DNA of 64,000 nucleotides from Eonycteris spelaea. Its lineage: Eukaryota; Chordata; Mammalia; Chiroptera; Pteropodidae. Positions 49,138-61,458 of the stretch are shown one piece after another. Below the pieces are notes generated by a model. It did not search any database. It was given only the letters and a program-made list of their open reading frames with translations, and was not told where the DNA came from. The stretch lies in contig PUFA01000092.1 in NCBI GenBank assembly GCA_003508835.1, forward strand, positions 1-64,000, read 5' to 3'. Position numbers and translations under genes: made by a program. Each line of letters starts with the position of its first letter. The first letter of the stretch is position 1.

Positions 49138-52100
49138 GAATCGAATTTCCCAAACGTCTGTTTAACCCGCTGGTAGGAGGGGAGGGAGAGTGGGCATCTT
49201 CCTCCAGCAGGCAATACCTGCTCTAGGCTGCTTTCTGTCTAGAGAGGCAGGTGAGACCTATTAGATTTTAGTCGCTGGAGACCACAGCCTTCCCAGCCAC
49301 CGGTAGGTGCTTCCCTTGTGCTTCTCGATCACCCGCACCTGACTGAGGGTGGAGAGCCAACCCATCGGGTCTGTTCTCACTGGAAAACCTCCAAACCTAA
49401 GGTGTTTCTCTTCAAGGCAACAGGGGATGCGAAAACTTGATTCCAATCCGAGTATGCAGTTGGGTGTATTGTGCTGCTGCAAGCAACTACTTCCCAGCCC
49501 AGGCAATCATGGGCAAAAGGGGTAACTGGAAGAAAAAGCCAGGACTGAGCTGCTGTCATTCTCATCTTGCCTAGGTCACTCGACATTCAGTGAAGTTTGA
49601 CCCAAGCAAGAAGCAAGCAGTGCGGGTGACTCTTCCCTTAGTAATGGAAGTAGCGAGCTGGGCTAAGGTGAAGCCCTCTTTGTCACTTGTTTTTAAAAAA
49701 TTGAACTATATTTGACATAACATTGTGTAAATCTAAGGTGTTTAATATGTTAATTTGATACATTTACATATTGTACTGATTGCCATTGTAGTAATAGTTA
49801 GCACCTCTATCACATTTAACATTCTGCTCCAGGCAAACTGTTAATAGCTGTGTACTAGTATGAAAAAAACAACAGCATCTGTCAATCTTAGTGTTAACAA
49901 AACCTTCATTTTTAAAAATTCAAGGAAACCTAAAGACCTAATTCAAGGAAACTTTAAAGACCAGGGGAGTGGTATGTCTATCTATCATAGACCCTTGGGT
50001 TACCACTAATAGGGATAACTCCGATTTTAAACATAAGGGGAAAAAAAGATGAAAAGCTGAATTTACAATATGTTATTAACTATTTTGGAAAGAGGCAGGA
50101 AAAGATTAGGTGGAGTGAACTTCAAACATTTAAGACTCAAAATCAATGCAGACTCAGTTTCAACTGAGGCTACAGTGTAGAATTAAGACTCAATGTTTTT
50201 TCCCCCTGTAAGTTGTAGCCACATGATGAAAGTCAGATTCTCCCCTTTACAAGAAAGATTACTGAGCAGCAGGTAGCAAGCCAATAAACATTTAGGAGTC
50301 TCTGTGACTACTCCGAAATGTTATAAAGATACCCTATACATACACACAAGGACATGTCTGAGATGATTTTGTGAAAGAAAATGGTAAGATGAGTAAACAT
50401 CCTTGGTTGGAGGTTGGAGAGAAAAGAGGAGGTTGAACTTTAAAAAGCATTTAGGTGTGATGGCACATAAAATTCTTTATGCATATAAGTATTTTTTAAA
50501 GAAATGTATTTGGTTCTTCTCAAAGCAGGAGATATGAATCAATGCCACTTGAGTTTTCACCCAAAGTCCCTAGACCTCCCTATCCTCTCAAATATATTTA
50601 GACGAACTCACTTTTAACAATTTAGCTTGTACTTATATATAATGGTATATACCTTTTTTCTTCTAGCAGCTTGATTTTCCTCAATATGGGTACACTTTAG
50701 TCCTTCCCCCCCCCCCTTACTACTGGTTTGTTTCCCAGATTTCTCAATTACAAACTGCTGCATTGAATTTCTACTTACATCTTTGTATTCATGTTGGAAT
50801 TATTTCTATGAGAGAGCTTCCTAGAAGTGGAATTGCTGGGTTAAAGAATGAGCACCTTTAAAATTGCTATATTGCTGAACTGTTCTACAAAATGGCCATA
50901 CTAATTTATTTTCCCACTACATGGTATGAAAGCTATTTTTGCTATACTGACCCAAACTCAATGTTACTAATGTATGTTCATGTGTCATTTTCATTTTTTT
51001 CTCAATATTTACCCTACTTTTTAGCCATATAATGTTATAGAACATTTTCATATCTGAAAGAGCAAGCCTACTCACAGTTCAATTGGTAGTCTCAGTCATT
51101 TGTTTTCCAGATGAAGCAACTTGTTAAAGTAGATTTAAAAAAACTGTTGAGGAAAAGGTATATGTAAATGGCTTCCAAAAATATTGGTTTTGTTTCATTA
51201 AGGTATACTAGAGTCCTCATTTTATTTTCAATGCTATGTACATTACATATGAATGGACGCATGTATTTTACCAGTTAAAAGAAGTTGGTGAATTCAATGA
51301 GAACACAGGAACTGGGCCCCAGGCAGTCAATGGAAGATTGTCAAGTAACAAGGGCAAAAACTACAGGAGTCTAGAAGCAGTGACTTTTTTTTTTGTACCT
51401 TTTTGTAGGTAAAATGATTGATGGCTAATAAAGAAGTCAGTCCGGACAGTTTTTGAATAGACTGACTAGAGGCATCAAAGAAAAATGTTCATTGTGGACA
51501 GAATCTGTAGAAAAGTTTCGAGTTTAGTTGTGAAGCACACCTAACAGCCTATCTCAAGGTCTTACTGCAGCTCTATTTTAGTTAAGCCAGTCTGGTACTT
51601 GTTCCCTCATCAGAATTTCTCAACTCCACTTTTGATCAAAACAAGGCCTTTTTAAATGTCACTAAGAGTGGGACAAAAACCAAACAAACCTTGTGCCTGC
51701 TGATGTGATGCACTGAGGACACAATATGCTTTATCTAGTATTTTTACCAAAAAATATAACCTAGATCTAACCATGAGGAAACATGAAAACCAAAAGGATT
51801 GTAAAATAGTGAAACCTATTTGCACATTTTGAAGGCGGGGTAAATGGTTGGCAAGTAGTTTAGTGTGGACAGTCTGTCTTTGAGTGGACTCACTAAAGGT
51901 ATCAGTTGTATATGATTTTCTAGAAAAACTTGAGAGTGTAGCTGTGGAGCATATGACAAGCCATCTCTGTTATGTCTACCTGTGTACTTCTGTTAGTACC
52001 TCAAATTTAGTTGATAGACATTTAATCAATTTTTTCACTAAAAATCTTGATAAAACTTTATTTACAGCATTCCTGAGTCCTTCCGAAGCACCTATGTAAT

Positions 52101-53100
52101 CAGGCTTTAAGGAGTCTTGCCCTACAATCACCCCCTTGAAAAGTGGTTGGATTATAATTGGAATTGCATTGAGTTTTTAGATTACTCCAGGGAGAACTGA
52201 CCACATCTGTCCAATACTTGACTTTGCTATCCAAGAATGTACTGTCTCCATTTATTTCATTGTATTCTTTCCTCTCTTTCTCCTTCCCTCCCTTGTCCTT
52301 TTCATGTTTATTCAGCTATTTCAATTACAATATAGAAACTATTCTTTTATCAGAAATAAATTTTCATTAATCTGAAGTAGAATGTAATGAGTTAAGATTT
52401 TTATAATCCTGAAAGCAACTAAGAAAAAATTATTTAAAAAAAAAAACCCAGTAATTTTAAATGGTATGAGAATTTAACACAAAATCATAGAATAAAGGAG
52501 AAAAAGAACAACAAAAAAAAAGACATAAGACAGAAAACAAATAGCAAAACAGAAGACACAAATCCAGTCTAATTAATAATTGCACTAAATCTGAATGGAC
52601 TAAATCCTCCAATCAAAAAACAGATATTCCAACTTGATAAAGCCAAATTCAAAAGACAACATTTTATATTCTATTTATATTAAGTGTTCAGAGAAGGCAA
52701 CTTTGTAGAGACAGAAAGCAAACTGGTTCTCTAGGGCTAGAGACAGTAGTGATAATTGACTGCAACAGGCATAAGAGAACTTTCTGAAGTGATGAAGGAA
52801 CAACTCATACGTTTACTTGAAAAAAATTTTAATTATACACACAATTTTATGGTTATGTAAATTTTAACCAACTAAATTTAAAAAACTACAGTGCAATACT
52901 GCTAATACCCAAAGTCTCTAAAATGAAAATTCTGTGGACAAAGAGAGCAATTAGAACCTGATAAATTTCACTTTTTTAAATTCTCTCCCCAACCCCACTT
53001 CCACCCCTGATTTAGTTATGTTGCCATCTCTCCTTTAGAACTGGATCTCTGAAGGCAGGCATCTCCTCCTATGTGCTCGTGGTGCACCCAGGGTATGGGC
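49138..53100. other. Gene-free repeat-rich stretch
   Basis: No gene recognised. A reverse L1-like piece is at about 49690-49830 ('gaactatatttgacataaca'). Sequence at 50620-51060 resembles reverse L1. An 11-base C run is at 50706-50716. Confidence 0.45.
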
Positions 53101-53102
53101 TG

Positions 53103-53175
53103 TGGCTCCGCTGGGGCTCAGACCCAGGACCTTCTACGTGTAAAGCAGACATGCTAACTGCTACTCTATGGAACC
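53103..53175 (-). tRNA. Degenerate tRNA-Val(UAC) copy (pseudo-tRNA or SINE head)
   Basis: The minus strand gives 73 nt, the full length of tRNA-Val(UAC), and matches the functional mammalian gene over most positions: GGTTCCATAG start, TTTACAC anticodon loop with anticodon TAC, AGGTCCTGGG and GAGCCCCAG. The acceptor, anticodon and T stems mostly pair. The D stem has a mismatch, position 7 of the acceptor stem does not pair, and the T-loop TTC is changed to TCT, which harms the B box. No TTTT terminator follows directly. A C10 run (53178-53187, i.e. G10 on this strand) lies just upstream. It is most likely a tRNA pseudogene or the tRNA-derived head of an unfamiliar SINE. Confidence 0.7.
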
Positions 53176-53187
53176 CTCCCCCCCCCC

Positions 53188-53548
53188 AATTTTTCACACT
53201 TAGGATGTGCATGTTTTTTATGAACATTATGCATCAATAAAATATTTACTAAAAGAGAAAAAATGGAGTTATGGAAAGCTACTTGAAGGTAGTATAGGCA
53301 ATAAGATTTTTTGAATAATTATTCTAATGCTTATGCTCCAAGCATCCTACTTAGGAGCTTGGCATAGGGCATGGTATGTGACATAAGCTCTAATAAATAA
53401 ATAAATAGCTAATATTACCCTAAATTCTGAAAGGCAGAGTGACAGTGCAGCTATTTTTTTTAGATATATTAAAAGGTTATGAAGGTAGTAAAAATACTGT
53501 ATTGGCACATAGATGAAAGGGAAGATGGAAAACCCCTATTAGATATCA
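53188..53548. other. No feature recognised
   Basis: AT-rich sequence with L1-like tails ('gcatcaataaaatatttact') but no clear element. Confidence 0.4.
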
Positions 53549-53905
53549 TACTAGTTTGCTAGAGCAGCCATAACAAAATAACAGACTAGGTTAAACAAGA
53601 TATTTATTTTCTCAAAGTTCTGGAGACTAGAAGTCCAAGATCAAGGTGTTAGTAAGTTTGGCTTCTTCCGTGGCCTCCCACCTTAGAGTGCAGATGGCTA
53701 TCTTCTTGCTGTATCCTCACATGGTCTTTCTTCTGTGCTCACACCTGTGTCTATTATTTCTTCTTATAAAGACATCAGTCATTGGAAAAAGGCCCACCCA
53801 TATGATCTCATTATACCTTAATATTACTCTTTAAAGGCCCTATCTCCAAATACAGTCACATTTTGAGGTAATGGGGATTAGGATTTCATATGTTGATGTG
53901 TATAA
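53549..53905 (-). mobile_element. MaLR (MLT1-like) LTR
   Basis: 'tagtttgctagagcagccat', 'ctcaaagttctggagactag', 'aagtccaagatcaaggtgtt', 'gtatcctcacatggtctttc' and 'ctatctccaaatacagtcac' give the full reverse-strand order of MLT1 LTRs. Confidence 0.85.
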
Positions 53906-54829
53906 AGGATGGAAGCAGTGCAGAATCATTTATTAATTTTGGATAATTTGGAGGAAATTTTAAGCATAACCCTCCTTCCAGCAAATAATTGTCCAAAATG
54001 TTCATGGTTTTGGAGAAATCCCAGTAGGAAAAACCTGTAGGAATATTTATCAAATTTCTAAAGAATGAGAAAAAGTAGCAGTTCCTAAAGTTTAAAAGGG
54101 GTAAGGATGAGAGGAAATCACACATAACAATAGTTAGTTTAACTACATACAGTAAAAACTTCTCATGTGGAAAAAATTTGAGAAACAAAGGGGTGAAAAA
54201 GTAATAATAAACGATTATTTGGTACAAAAGCTTATACAGATAAAAGTTCTTATATTCAGGGTTGAAAGAAGGAATTAGGAATAAAGAAAAATGTAAAAGC
54301 ATTTTACAAAAATGAAGCAAAGTAGGAACATGATCAGTATCAATTTTGTAATCATATTAAAAGACTTGTGTATGAATATGTGTTTAAAACACTTGCAAAT
54401 GGCTACAATCCATTACTGCTAAGGGGTGAAGAAACTGCATGGGTTAAATCAACTCCACCTTTGTGTCTGAAGCCACCCAGTTCTTGGCATCCTCTCTCCA
54501 CAAGAATCCTGCTTCCTTAAAGTGGAGGCAGCAAGGGGTTGGGGCTGTTTTGCACAAATCGGTAACGGAAACACAACCCAGCACGTGCAGGGCACCTGCG
54601 CAGACCCGAAGGGAAAAGCACACAGCTGACTTGGAGGTCAGATGCTTTCTGTGGGCCAAGCTACCCAGTACCCCATCTCTTTGGCGAATCACAGCATCAG
54701 CACAATGAATGCTAATCACCTCATTTCATACTAGAATATCCACACATGTGCATGAAGGGAGGGTTCCACTCTAAGAAAACCCACACTCGGTGCTACTCAA
54801 GGACCAAACCAGAAGCGAGAGCCTCAAAG

Positions 54830-54985
54830 AATCATTAACATTACTCATGAGCTTGTTAGAAATGCAAATTAATGGGCCCAATGTACAGAACCAGAATCAC
54901 TTAAGGAGCCTAGGAAATTGTTTAAGCAAGTTCTCGAGGTGATTTGTTCCACACGTTAAAGTTTGAGAACAAATGATGCAAAAAA
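54830..54985 (-). mobile_element. MER5A-type hAT fragment
   Basis: 'gagcttgttagaaatgcaaa', 'gaaccagaatcact' and 'cacgttaaagtttgagaaca' follow the reverse-strand MER5A order. Confidence 0.7.
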
Positions 54986-55383
54986 CTAAAGTAGATTGAC
55001 CTTGAATCTCTGCCTCCTGTACTTGAGCGCCTGACTGACCATAAAATCATAAAAGGGTTAGTAGTTTCAAAGTGGTAGAAATTAAGAAACAAAAATAGAA
55101 CCACTAGGAATCAGGCCTTTTACCCACGCCGCACAACAAGAATGAACAGTCAATCTTTTGTAAATTTGCTTAATTTTAAGTGAGAAAAGATCTTTATGCC
55201 ATTGGACAGAAAGAAATTCATTTCTTTACTCGACCAGCACTACAAACTCACATTTACATCAAAATAATCAAACCACTACCCATCAAGACAAAGGAAAAAA
55301 GAATGCAGAGATTTAAGGATTCTTGCTTCTCTTGAACTTTAGTAGTAGAAGCAGGGCTGTTCTCATAATGCTCCTGACAATAC

Positions 55384-56410
55384 TTATGCAAAGCATGCAT
55401 GCTGGGGAGTCTGGAGACCTGAGGCACGGGCCTTCAAGAATTCCTCAAGTTGTTTCATCTCAATCAGGTGCGATAAGGAGAAATGCAAAATGCTTGCTGT
55501 TTCAAAATTCTGGTGTGCTTCATTGGGGGACGATAGAGAGGAAAAGTGCTGGCAACATCGTTCTCAGAATGGAAGCTCTGAATTGGATCTGGAAATAGTG
55601 GGTAACCAAACTGAAGCTGGCATGGGAAGTGACAGGCCTGAATGCATCAGACCTCAGTTTATTCTCTCAAGGTCCTACTTTGACTCCTCTTACAAAGGGA
55701 TGCCCAGGGACTGTGTGCAGCATGCTGGAGTTGGGAAACTGCAAAAAATACTTGGGAGAAAAGAGAGGCTAAAAGAATACCAAATACGGCCAGGTGGTTC
55801 ACCTGTGGCTCCCTACACATGCAGGTTGTCAAAGACCTTCACCTCGGGCACGATATTCCCGATGTCTTGATGCCAGGCTCAGAAGCATGCTCTTCATCCG
55901 ATTTTGTACACGTGGCTGGCCGAAAATGGTGATTTCGACGAAGTTTCCAGAATCTACTTTGTCCACCATCAAAAGGACCTGATTCATCCACTCCATTTCC
56001 GGAATTATGGCTCGGTCTGGGCCTACACACGAAGAGAGACACTCAGAGGGGCGGCATGGTTGAAGGTCTGGAGGAGCTAGATTCGAAGGGAATGTCAATT
56101 GGGTAAGGAAGAGCTAGAAGCTGGCATCAAGGTACCAAAAGTGGCCTTTGAACCTGGGAAGGCCTGTAGAGCGCTGCTCTGTCGGGCCTCTCTCGGGCCA
56201 CCCGCGCCCCTAGGCTCGCTTACCAAAGATCGAGTCTGCCAACCATGCCTCCAAGTAAAACACCAATGGGTCTCTCAGTTCCTGCACAGGAAACCACCAC
56301 GGCCGGGTGCGAAGCCGTGGCAGTGGAAGTGGTAACCTCAACAGCCCATCTCGGGACTCGGCGGGCGTGCATCCATGCCCCCGGTCCCCATCACCTGAGT
56401 GGTCCTCCAT
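55384..56410 (-). CDS. OOEP: OOEP (FLOPED), subcortical maternal complex protein
   Basis: Exon 1 is 56410-56224 (187 nt), encoding [29 protein letters not shown] and ending IFG before GTAAGC. Exon 2 is 56022-55843 (180 nt), after cgtgtgtag, encoding [25 protein letters not shown] and [11 protein letters not shown], with donor GTGAAG. Exon 3 sequence [19 protein letters not shown] ends at TAA 55386-55384 and matches the human C-terminus. With the human-like boundary (55466) the protein would be 149 residues, as in human, but the two bases before it are CC, not AG. The next in-frame usable acceptor upstream is acag (exon from 55496), giving 159 residues. Family knowledge: OOEP is essential for the maternal complex at the oocyte cortex and pairs with KHDC3L. 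Exons 1 and 2 are certain; the 3' exon start is open. No AATAAA was found within about 200 bases. Confidence 0.93.
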
Positions 56411-56640
56411 GCTAAGAGCCCAAGAGAGAGGCCCACTCAGCTCTGACTGAACTCCGGCGAGCAGTGTCGCCCGAGCCCCCTTTTACGGTTTCCGGCCAGC
56501 CCCGCCCCTTCCGGCGGCATCCGGTGGCCCTTTGGGGCAAGCCAACCCATTTGACAGCGGCACGCAAGCCTGGCGGCGGCGCGAGCTACTTGCTGTTGTT
56601 CGTCTAGCGGCAGGATTTCCTCTTCGACTTTGAATTAGTG
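56411..56640 (-). promoter_or_regulatory. OOEP promoter, GC-rich
   Basis: CpG-rich upstream region with a GC box (cccgcccctt, 56501-56510) and a TATA-like ccgtaaaagg on the minus strand (56479-56488), about 70 bases from the start codon. The CpG cluster continues to about 56610. Confidence 0.5.
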
Positions 56641-56949
56641 TTTATTTGAGCTCCAACTCGATCTCAGAGGCTCTCCGTTGGTCTTCTCCGCCGAATAAGG
56701 TATCGGTCTCAAAGCCTGTTCCCTGTACAAAGCTCACTCACAGTGTGGTTTGAATTGGCGACTTTGTTAACTGGGAAGGAATCACTTTCAGTGCCTAGGT
56801 TAAGGTTTCTGTGTTACCTTTCAGAGGTAGGTAGGTAAATCAGGCCGAGAGCAGGCTTGTCGAATCTACATTTTTCTCTCTTCTACTTCCTGTTATGTTC
56901 TGACTCTGGTTTGTTACCATTTCTAAATCTTTCAAGAATATGTTTTGAA

Positions 56950-58065
56950 TTTTAAAAAATAAACGTCAAAGGTGTTCATTACAGAAAACATTGCAAGTAT
57001 AAACAAACCTCATCTGTTTCCAATGTCTTAAAACACCTAATGATGATAGACATTTCTTACCAATGTTCTTAGTTTTAGTTAAAATTTTAAATTATGAAAG
57101 ATTTCACGCATTCAAAAAAAGTTGTAGAAAACCCATGTACAAACCCCACACCCCATCCCCAATTAACAAGATGTTAAGATTTTCCCATATTTGCCTCACT
57201 TCTTTCTTCTTTAAAATAGATATCACTAAAACATTTTTCCTTTTCCTCCCCACAGGAAATCGTTGTCCTGAAGCTGGTATATATCATCCCATGCATGTTC
57301 TTATACTTTTTCTAGTCTATATCTAGAAATATTGTATGGTAGTTGTTTTAGATTAGATAGCATCTGCAGCACAAACAATTTTGTTCTTACAACTAGCTAT
57401 AATGTGTTTCTTTTAAAAATCTTTTTAATGGAAAATGTTTATCATTTACATAAGGGGGATAGTATTCATATACTAAATTCCCTCATCCACATCATCTAGG
57501 CTTCAACAGTTATTCATAGATAATCTCTTGAGACATATTCAATTAAACTTTAGTGGATATTTTTGTTTCTTCAATTTAATCTTAAAATTCAACATAATAC
57601 ATATACATTGTAAAAAAAATGTTTTGAAGATATAAATATGTGAAAGTCCTCTTTCTCCTTCGGTCTCTTACAAATCCTTTTTCAATTTTATTATGAATAT
57701 ATTCTAGTTTAAATTATCTTTTCATTTTCTTTAAGGTGTCTTCTGATGAATAAAATTTTTAATTTTAATATGGTTAGTTTATCAGTCTTTATAGTAAGTG
57801 CATTCTGTATCTTGCTTAAGAAGTCCTTCCCTGCCCTGAGGTCTAAAGATACTAAATACTTTCTACTAAGAATGCTGAAGTTTCTATCTTAAAATTTAAA
57901 TCCTTGAACCATCTGTAGTTAAACTTTTTAAATTGGGCATTAGGGATATAATTTCATCTTTTTTTCTTTTTGGGGGGAGTCAAATTAGATATTTTATTAA
58001 CATGGTAGTTGTCTTTAATTTCATCTTTTTATAAATTGATAATTTTTTACTTGAGCCATCCTCTT
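56950..58065 (-). mobile_element. L1-like fragments, reverse orientation
   Basis: 'aaaacccatgtacaaacccc' and 'attaacaagatgttaagatt' (57120-57180) and 'agaagtccttccctgccctg' (57820-57840) with 'ccttgaaccatctgtagtta' (57902-57921) are typical of reverse-oriented old L1 sequence. Confidence 0.55.
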
Positions 58066-59270
58066 GAGAATGCATCTTAACCTAAGGCCACTTCACATTG
58101 TCTCCTTGAAGACTTCTACATGTAGCATGAGTTAGCCACTGGTTTGCAGTAATTAATTATTAGGTCAAGATATACTTGAGAAAGGAGAAGTCAAGACAAG
58201 TCCCTTCGCCATTTTTATCTGGATGGCAAAATTTATTTTTGATTTAATTTTATTTCAGAAGTATAGTCATTTGGGGTCCTAGCTTTATGCAGAGACCCCA
58301 TATTGTTTCCTACATTTGGCAAGTCTTGAGTTTTATTTGCTGACCCCATGCCAGCTTCAAAACAGAACTGCAAGGTTTTTAGGAGTTAGCAGAATCTTCC
58401 AAGATGAATCAGGTTGGTCACTCTATTACTTCCAAGCTTCCTGATCTGACTCTGATGGGGGGGGGGGCATGATTTGAATACTGGCTCCAATATTTTCTAT
58501 CTGTGTGACTGAGTGCAAGTTATTAAAACCCTTCTACCAAGAAGACTTCCAGCAGATCATGTACTTTCATTTTCTCTGCTTTGCCTTGGCAGAACCAGTT
58601 GAGGGGCTTTGGGTTCAGACAATAAATATGTAAGTGAATTGGTTTTGTAATTTCTCATTGAGAAGCTTTGTTCTTTATTACTTCACTTGTAATCTTCAGC
58701 TCAAGATAAAATCTCTATAAAATGAAAAATGTTACAAAGCATAATGAAGACACAGCACCAATTTTCTTTATCAAATAATAACATCAAAATGTATGTCATA
58801 GATAGAAGAAATGGTTAGAATGCGGAAAGTAAACTAGTAATGAGATATTTAACAAATTGATGTCAGATTGGAAGGAATCATGCAGAAAAATAGGGGCTTA
58901 ATAAGTCTGAACAATAGAGGACATTCTGCTAATGTTTAGGAGCATTTACAAACAGCATACTGGTTCCCTCGGATAGATGGATGGATAAGGAGAGATTATA
59001 CCACACAACTAAATAATATTCAAGTAATGCAAGAAATGAAAAATCACAGACAGGCTACTTAGAATATAAGAATAACTTACAAAATACATTTAAAAAGCAT
59101 TTTATTATGGACAATATACAATCATAAAAATCTAGTTTCAATCCCCTCTCATCTCTCCTGTCCCCTCCTTCCCAATGTGGTTAACTATAAATAGCTTTGG
59201 ATTATCCTCCATTTAAAAATTGTATATAAGTATCTAGGAATTTTTGCTTTTACTCTTTTTCTAATATAAC
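58066..59270. other. No gene recognised
   Basis: No gene recognised. A short MIR-like piece ('gactgagtgcaagttattaa') is near 58500 and an 11-base G run lies at 58457-58467. Confidence 0.4.
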
Positions 59271-59279
59271 ATGCATTGT

Positions 59280-59770
59280 ATTCTTTTCCCACCAATTTTT
59301 TATTTTGAAAAATTTTAAACCTATGGAAAACTGTTAGAATATTAATTAAATTTACATTCTATGCCTTTCATTTAGTATCACCAGCTCTTAATATTTTGCT
59401 TCATTTATTTTCTCTCTACCTACTTAAAATGTTTCATGAACTATTTGTGAGTAAGTTGCAGACATCATGACACTTTACCCCAAGTACTTCAACATTATCT
59501 CCTAAGAACAAGGACATTCTCCAATACAACCGTATACATTACTTGCTCAGGAAATTTAACATCGATCCAATATTGTTGTCTAATATACAGTCCAATTTCA
59601 GTTACCTCAGTTTTTTCAATAATGTGCTTTATAGCTAATTTTTAAAAATCTACAGTTCAATCAAGAAGTATGCATTGCATTTCCTTGTCTTGTCACTAGT
59701 CTCTTTTAATCTAGAATCATTTTGTTCTTTAATCTTTAATGACACTGACATTTTAAAATATTTTAAGCTT
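59280..59770 (-). mobile_element. L1-like fragment, reverse orientation
   Basis: 'gtgagtaagttgcagacatc', 'cctaagaacaaggacattct', 'caggaaatttaacatcgatc' and 'tctaatatacagtccaattt' are in the order seen in common reverse-oriented L1M sequence. Confidence 0.6.
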
Positions 59771-60099
59771 TATTGTGATAAGTTTAAAACATACAAAAGT
59801 AGAGAGGGTTGTTCAAATGAGCAACCACATACAGCTTCAACAAATAACTGATGAATGGTGTGGAAATAAACTAAGACCACACAAAAGGAACAAATAAAGC
59901 TATTCAGAGCTTACTATAGCAAGGGAATCAGGCACCATCACTATGTTTGGGAAAGACTCAAAGGCAGGCAGAAGAGTGGGAAAGCTCTAAAATGAAAAAA
60001 AGGAAGGCTTCAGGTATGCCTGAAGTGGAGGCCATTGGCATGGGGAGACCGATGGGGGGAGGGGAAGCTGTAGGTGGGCTAATTAGGAGTGGGGCATTT

Positions 60100-60270
60100 A
60101 TGTACTTATATTCTAAAGAAAAGCTTAAATTAGTGATAGCATCTCCTGCTTGATAACCTCCACTTTCCGTTTGGAGGTATGATACATCAACAAATAATAT
60201 TAAGTCAGGGTTCTCAATGGGAGCCTCTAATATTGAGCAAGGTACAGAAAATTCCTTGACTAAAGACAAC
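60100..60270 (-). pseudogene. Endogenous retrovirus pol (RNase H) remnant
   Basis: A minus-strand frame contains ENPDL, LFVD and a YQAGDAIT-like segment, the start of the RNase H domain of class I (gammaretrovirus-like) ERV pol. The active-site context is degenerate and the frame turns into unrelated low-complexity sequence after about 40 residues. No gag, env or LTR was found beside it. The piece cannot be functional. Confidence 0.6.
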
Positions 60271-61450
60271 CATGAGGCAGGTGAGTGGCTGAATTCAGGG
60301 TGTTGGAGCAGTGAACACTAATGTGAGAGGGAGACTGTGACAGAATTTCATGATGTTAAAAAGCTGTTTGAGAAATGTGTGTTCTCTGTCACTAGAAGTA
60401 TTTGTACTGTGTAAGGAAACATTAGATGGAGAGCCTAGAACTAGTTAAGCAGAAAGATCAAGTTTTGCAGTGGCAGTTATTGCCTTAGGACAAGGGGGAT
60501 TGGTGTTTTCAGCTGGGTCCAGGATAAGGCTATAGTAAGGAAAGAGTTTTTGATGATTCCCATGAAGTTGAGTTAAAAAAACAAAAACAAAAACAAAAAG
60601 TTTGTCTAGATCACTTATGCAAAATTACAAGAAATGACTTTTTGCAGTTAGGGATGCCTAGGGAAGGAGACCATCAAGAGCTCAGCTTACCTGGTGGGGG
60701 GGGGGGGAGAGAAATGAGTCGCTAGGTGTCTGAGTAGCCAATCAAAGCAACAAGCCAAAAAGGAAAGAGTTAAACCTTTAGTCACCTACTGCAATTATAT
60801 AAGCATGAGACTAAAACTGTAGGAAGCGCTTTTTCCCACTGTTTACTCAAGTCCTTCAACAGAATTGTGCTACTTTAACTCTTCAGATTATGATGAGAAC
60901 TGAAAAAAATCTATACGCATCAAGAAACAAAAAAAGCCAAAGCAAGGCGGGGACATGAGAACACTTGTCTTTCTCCAGCTTCCAGGATCAGAGCAGTTGG
61001 ACCTTAGACTTGCAGCCCTCAGCTCCCTTCGCCTTGCACCATGGGCCGGGATGCATTCACGGTGGGCTGGCAACATGATTCAGTTTTCACAGAGCCAGCC
61101 TCACAGGGCTTTCTTGGCCTCCTCAGGTCAGAGCAGACCAGCACAGGGGAGAAGAGCAACCAGATTAGAATTAGAAGTATGTAGTTTGACATTTAAAATA
61201 GGTGCGCGCTGCCACGTCCCTTATGCTAGCAGGACCTAACTCTTCTCACTTTAGGAACTTGGTCATCTGTCCATGTTCTGGATATGTTGACCCTAAGGGA
61301 TTCTCCCGGAGATTAAGAGGTTCAGGAGTAGGGGCTAGGGGCTCTCTGGAAGGGATAGGAAGGGAATGAACAGATCTGCCCCTGCATTCAAACATATTTG
61401 CGCAGAGACCTGGTCCCGGGCCCCAAGATTGTCACTTCAGGCCTGGCCGC
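60271..61450. other. No gene recognised
   Basis: No coding feature recognised. A 12-base G run is at 60696-60707. Short open frames at 60888-61239 have no family motif. Confidence 0.4.
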
Positions 61451-61458
61451 GTGGACTC

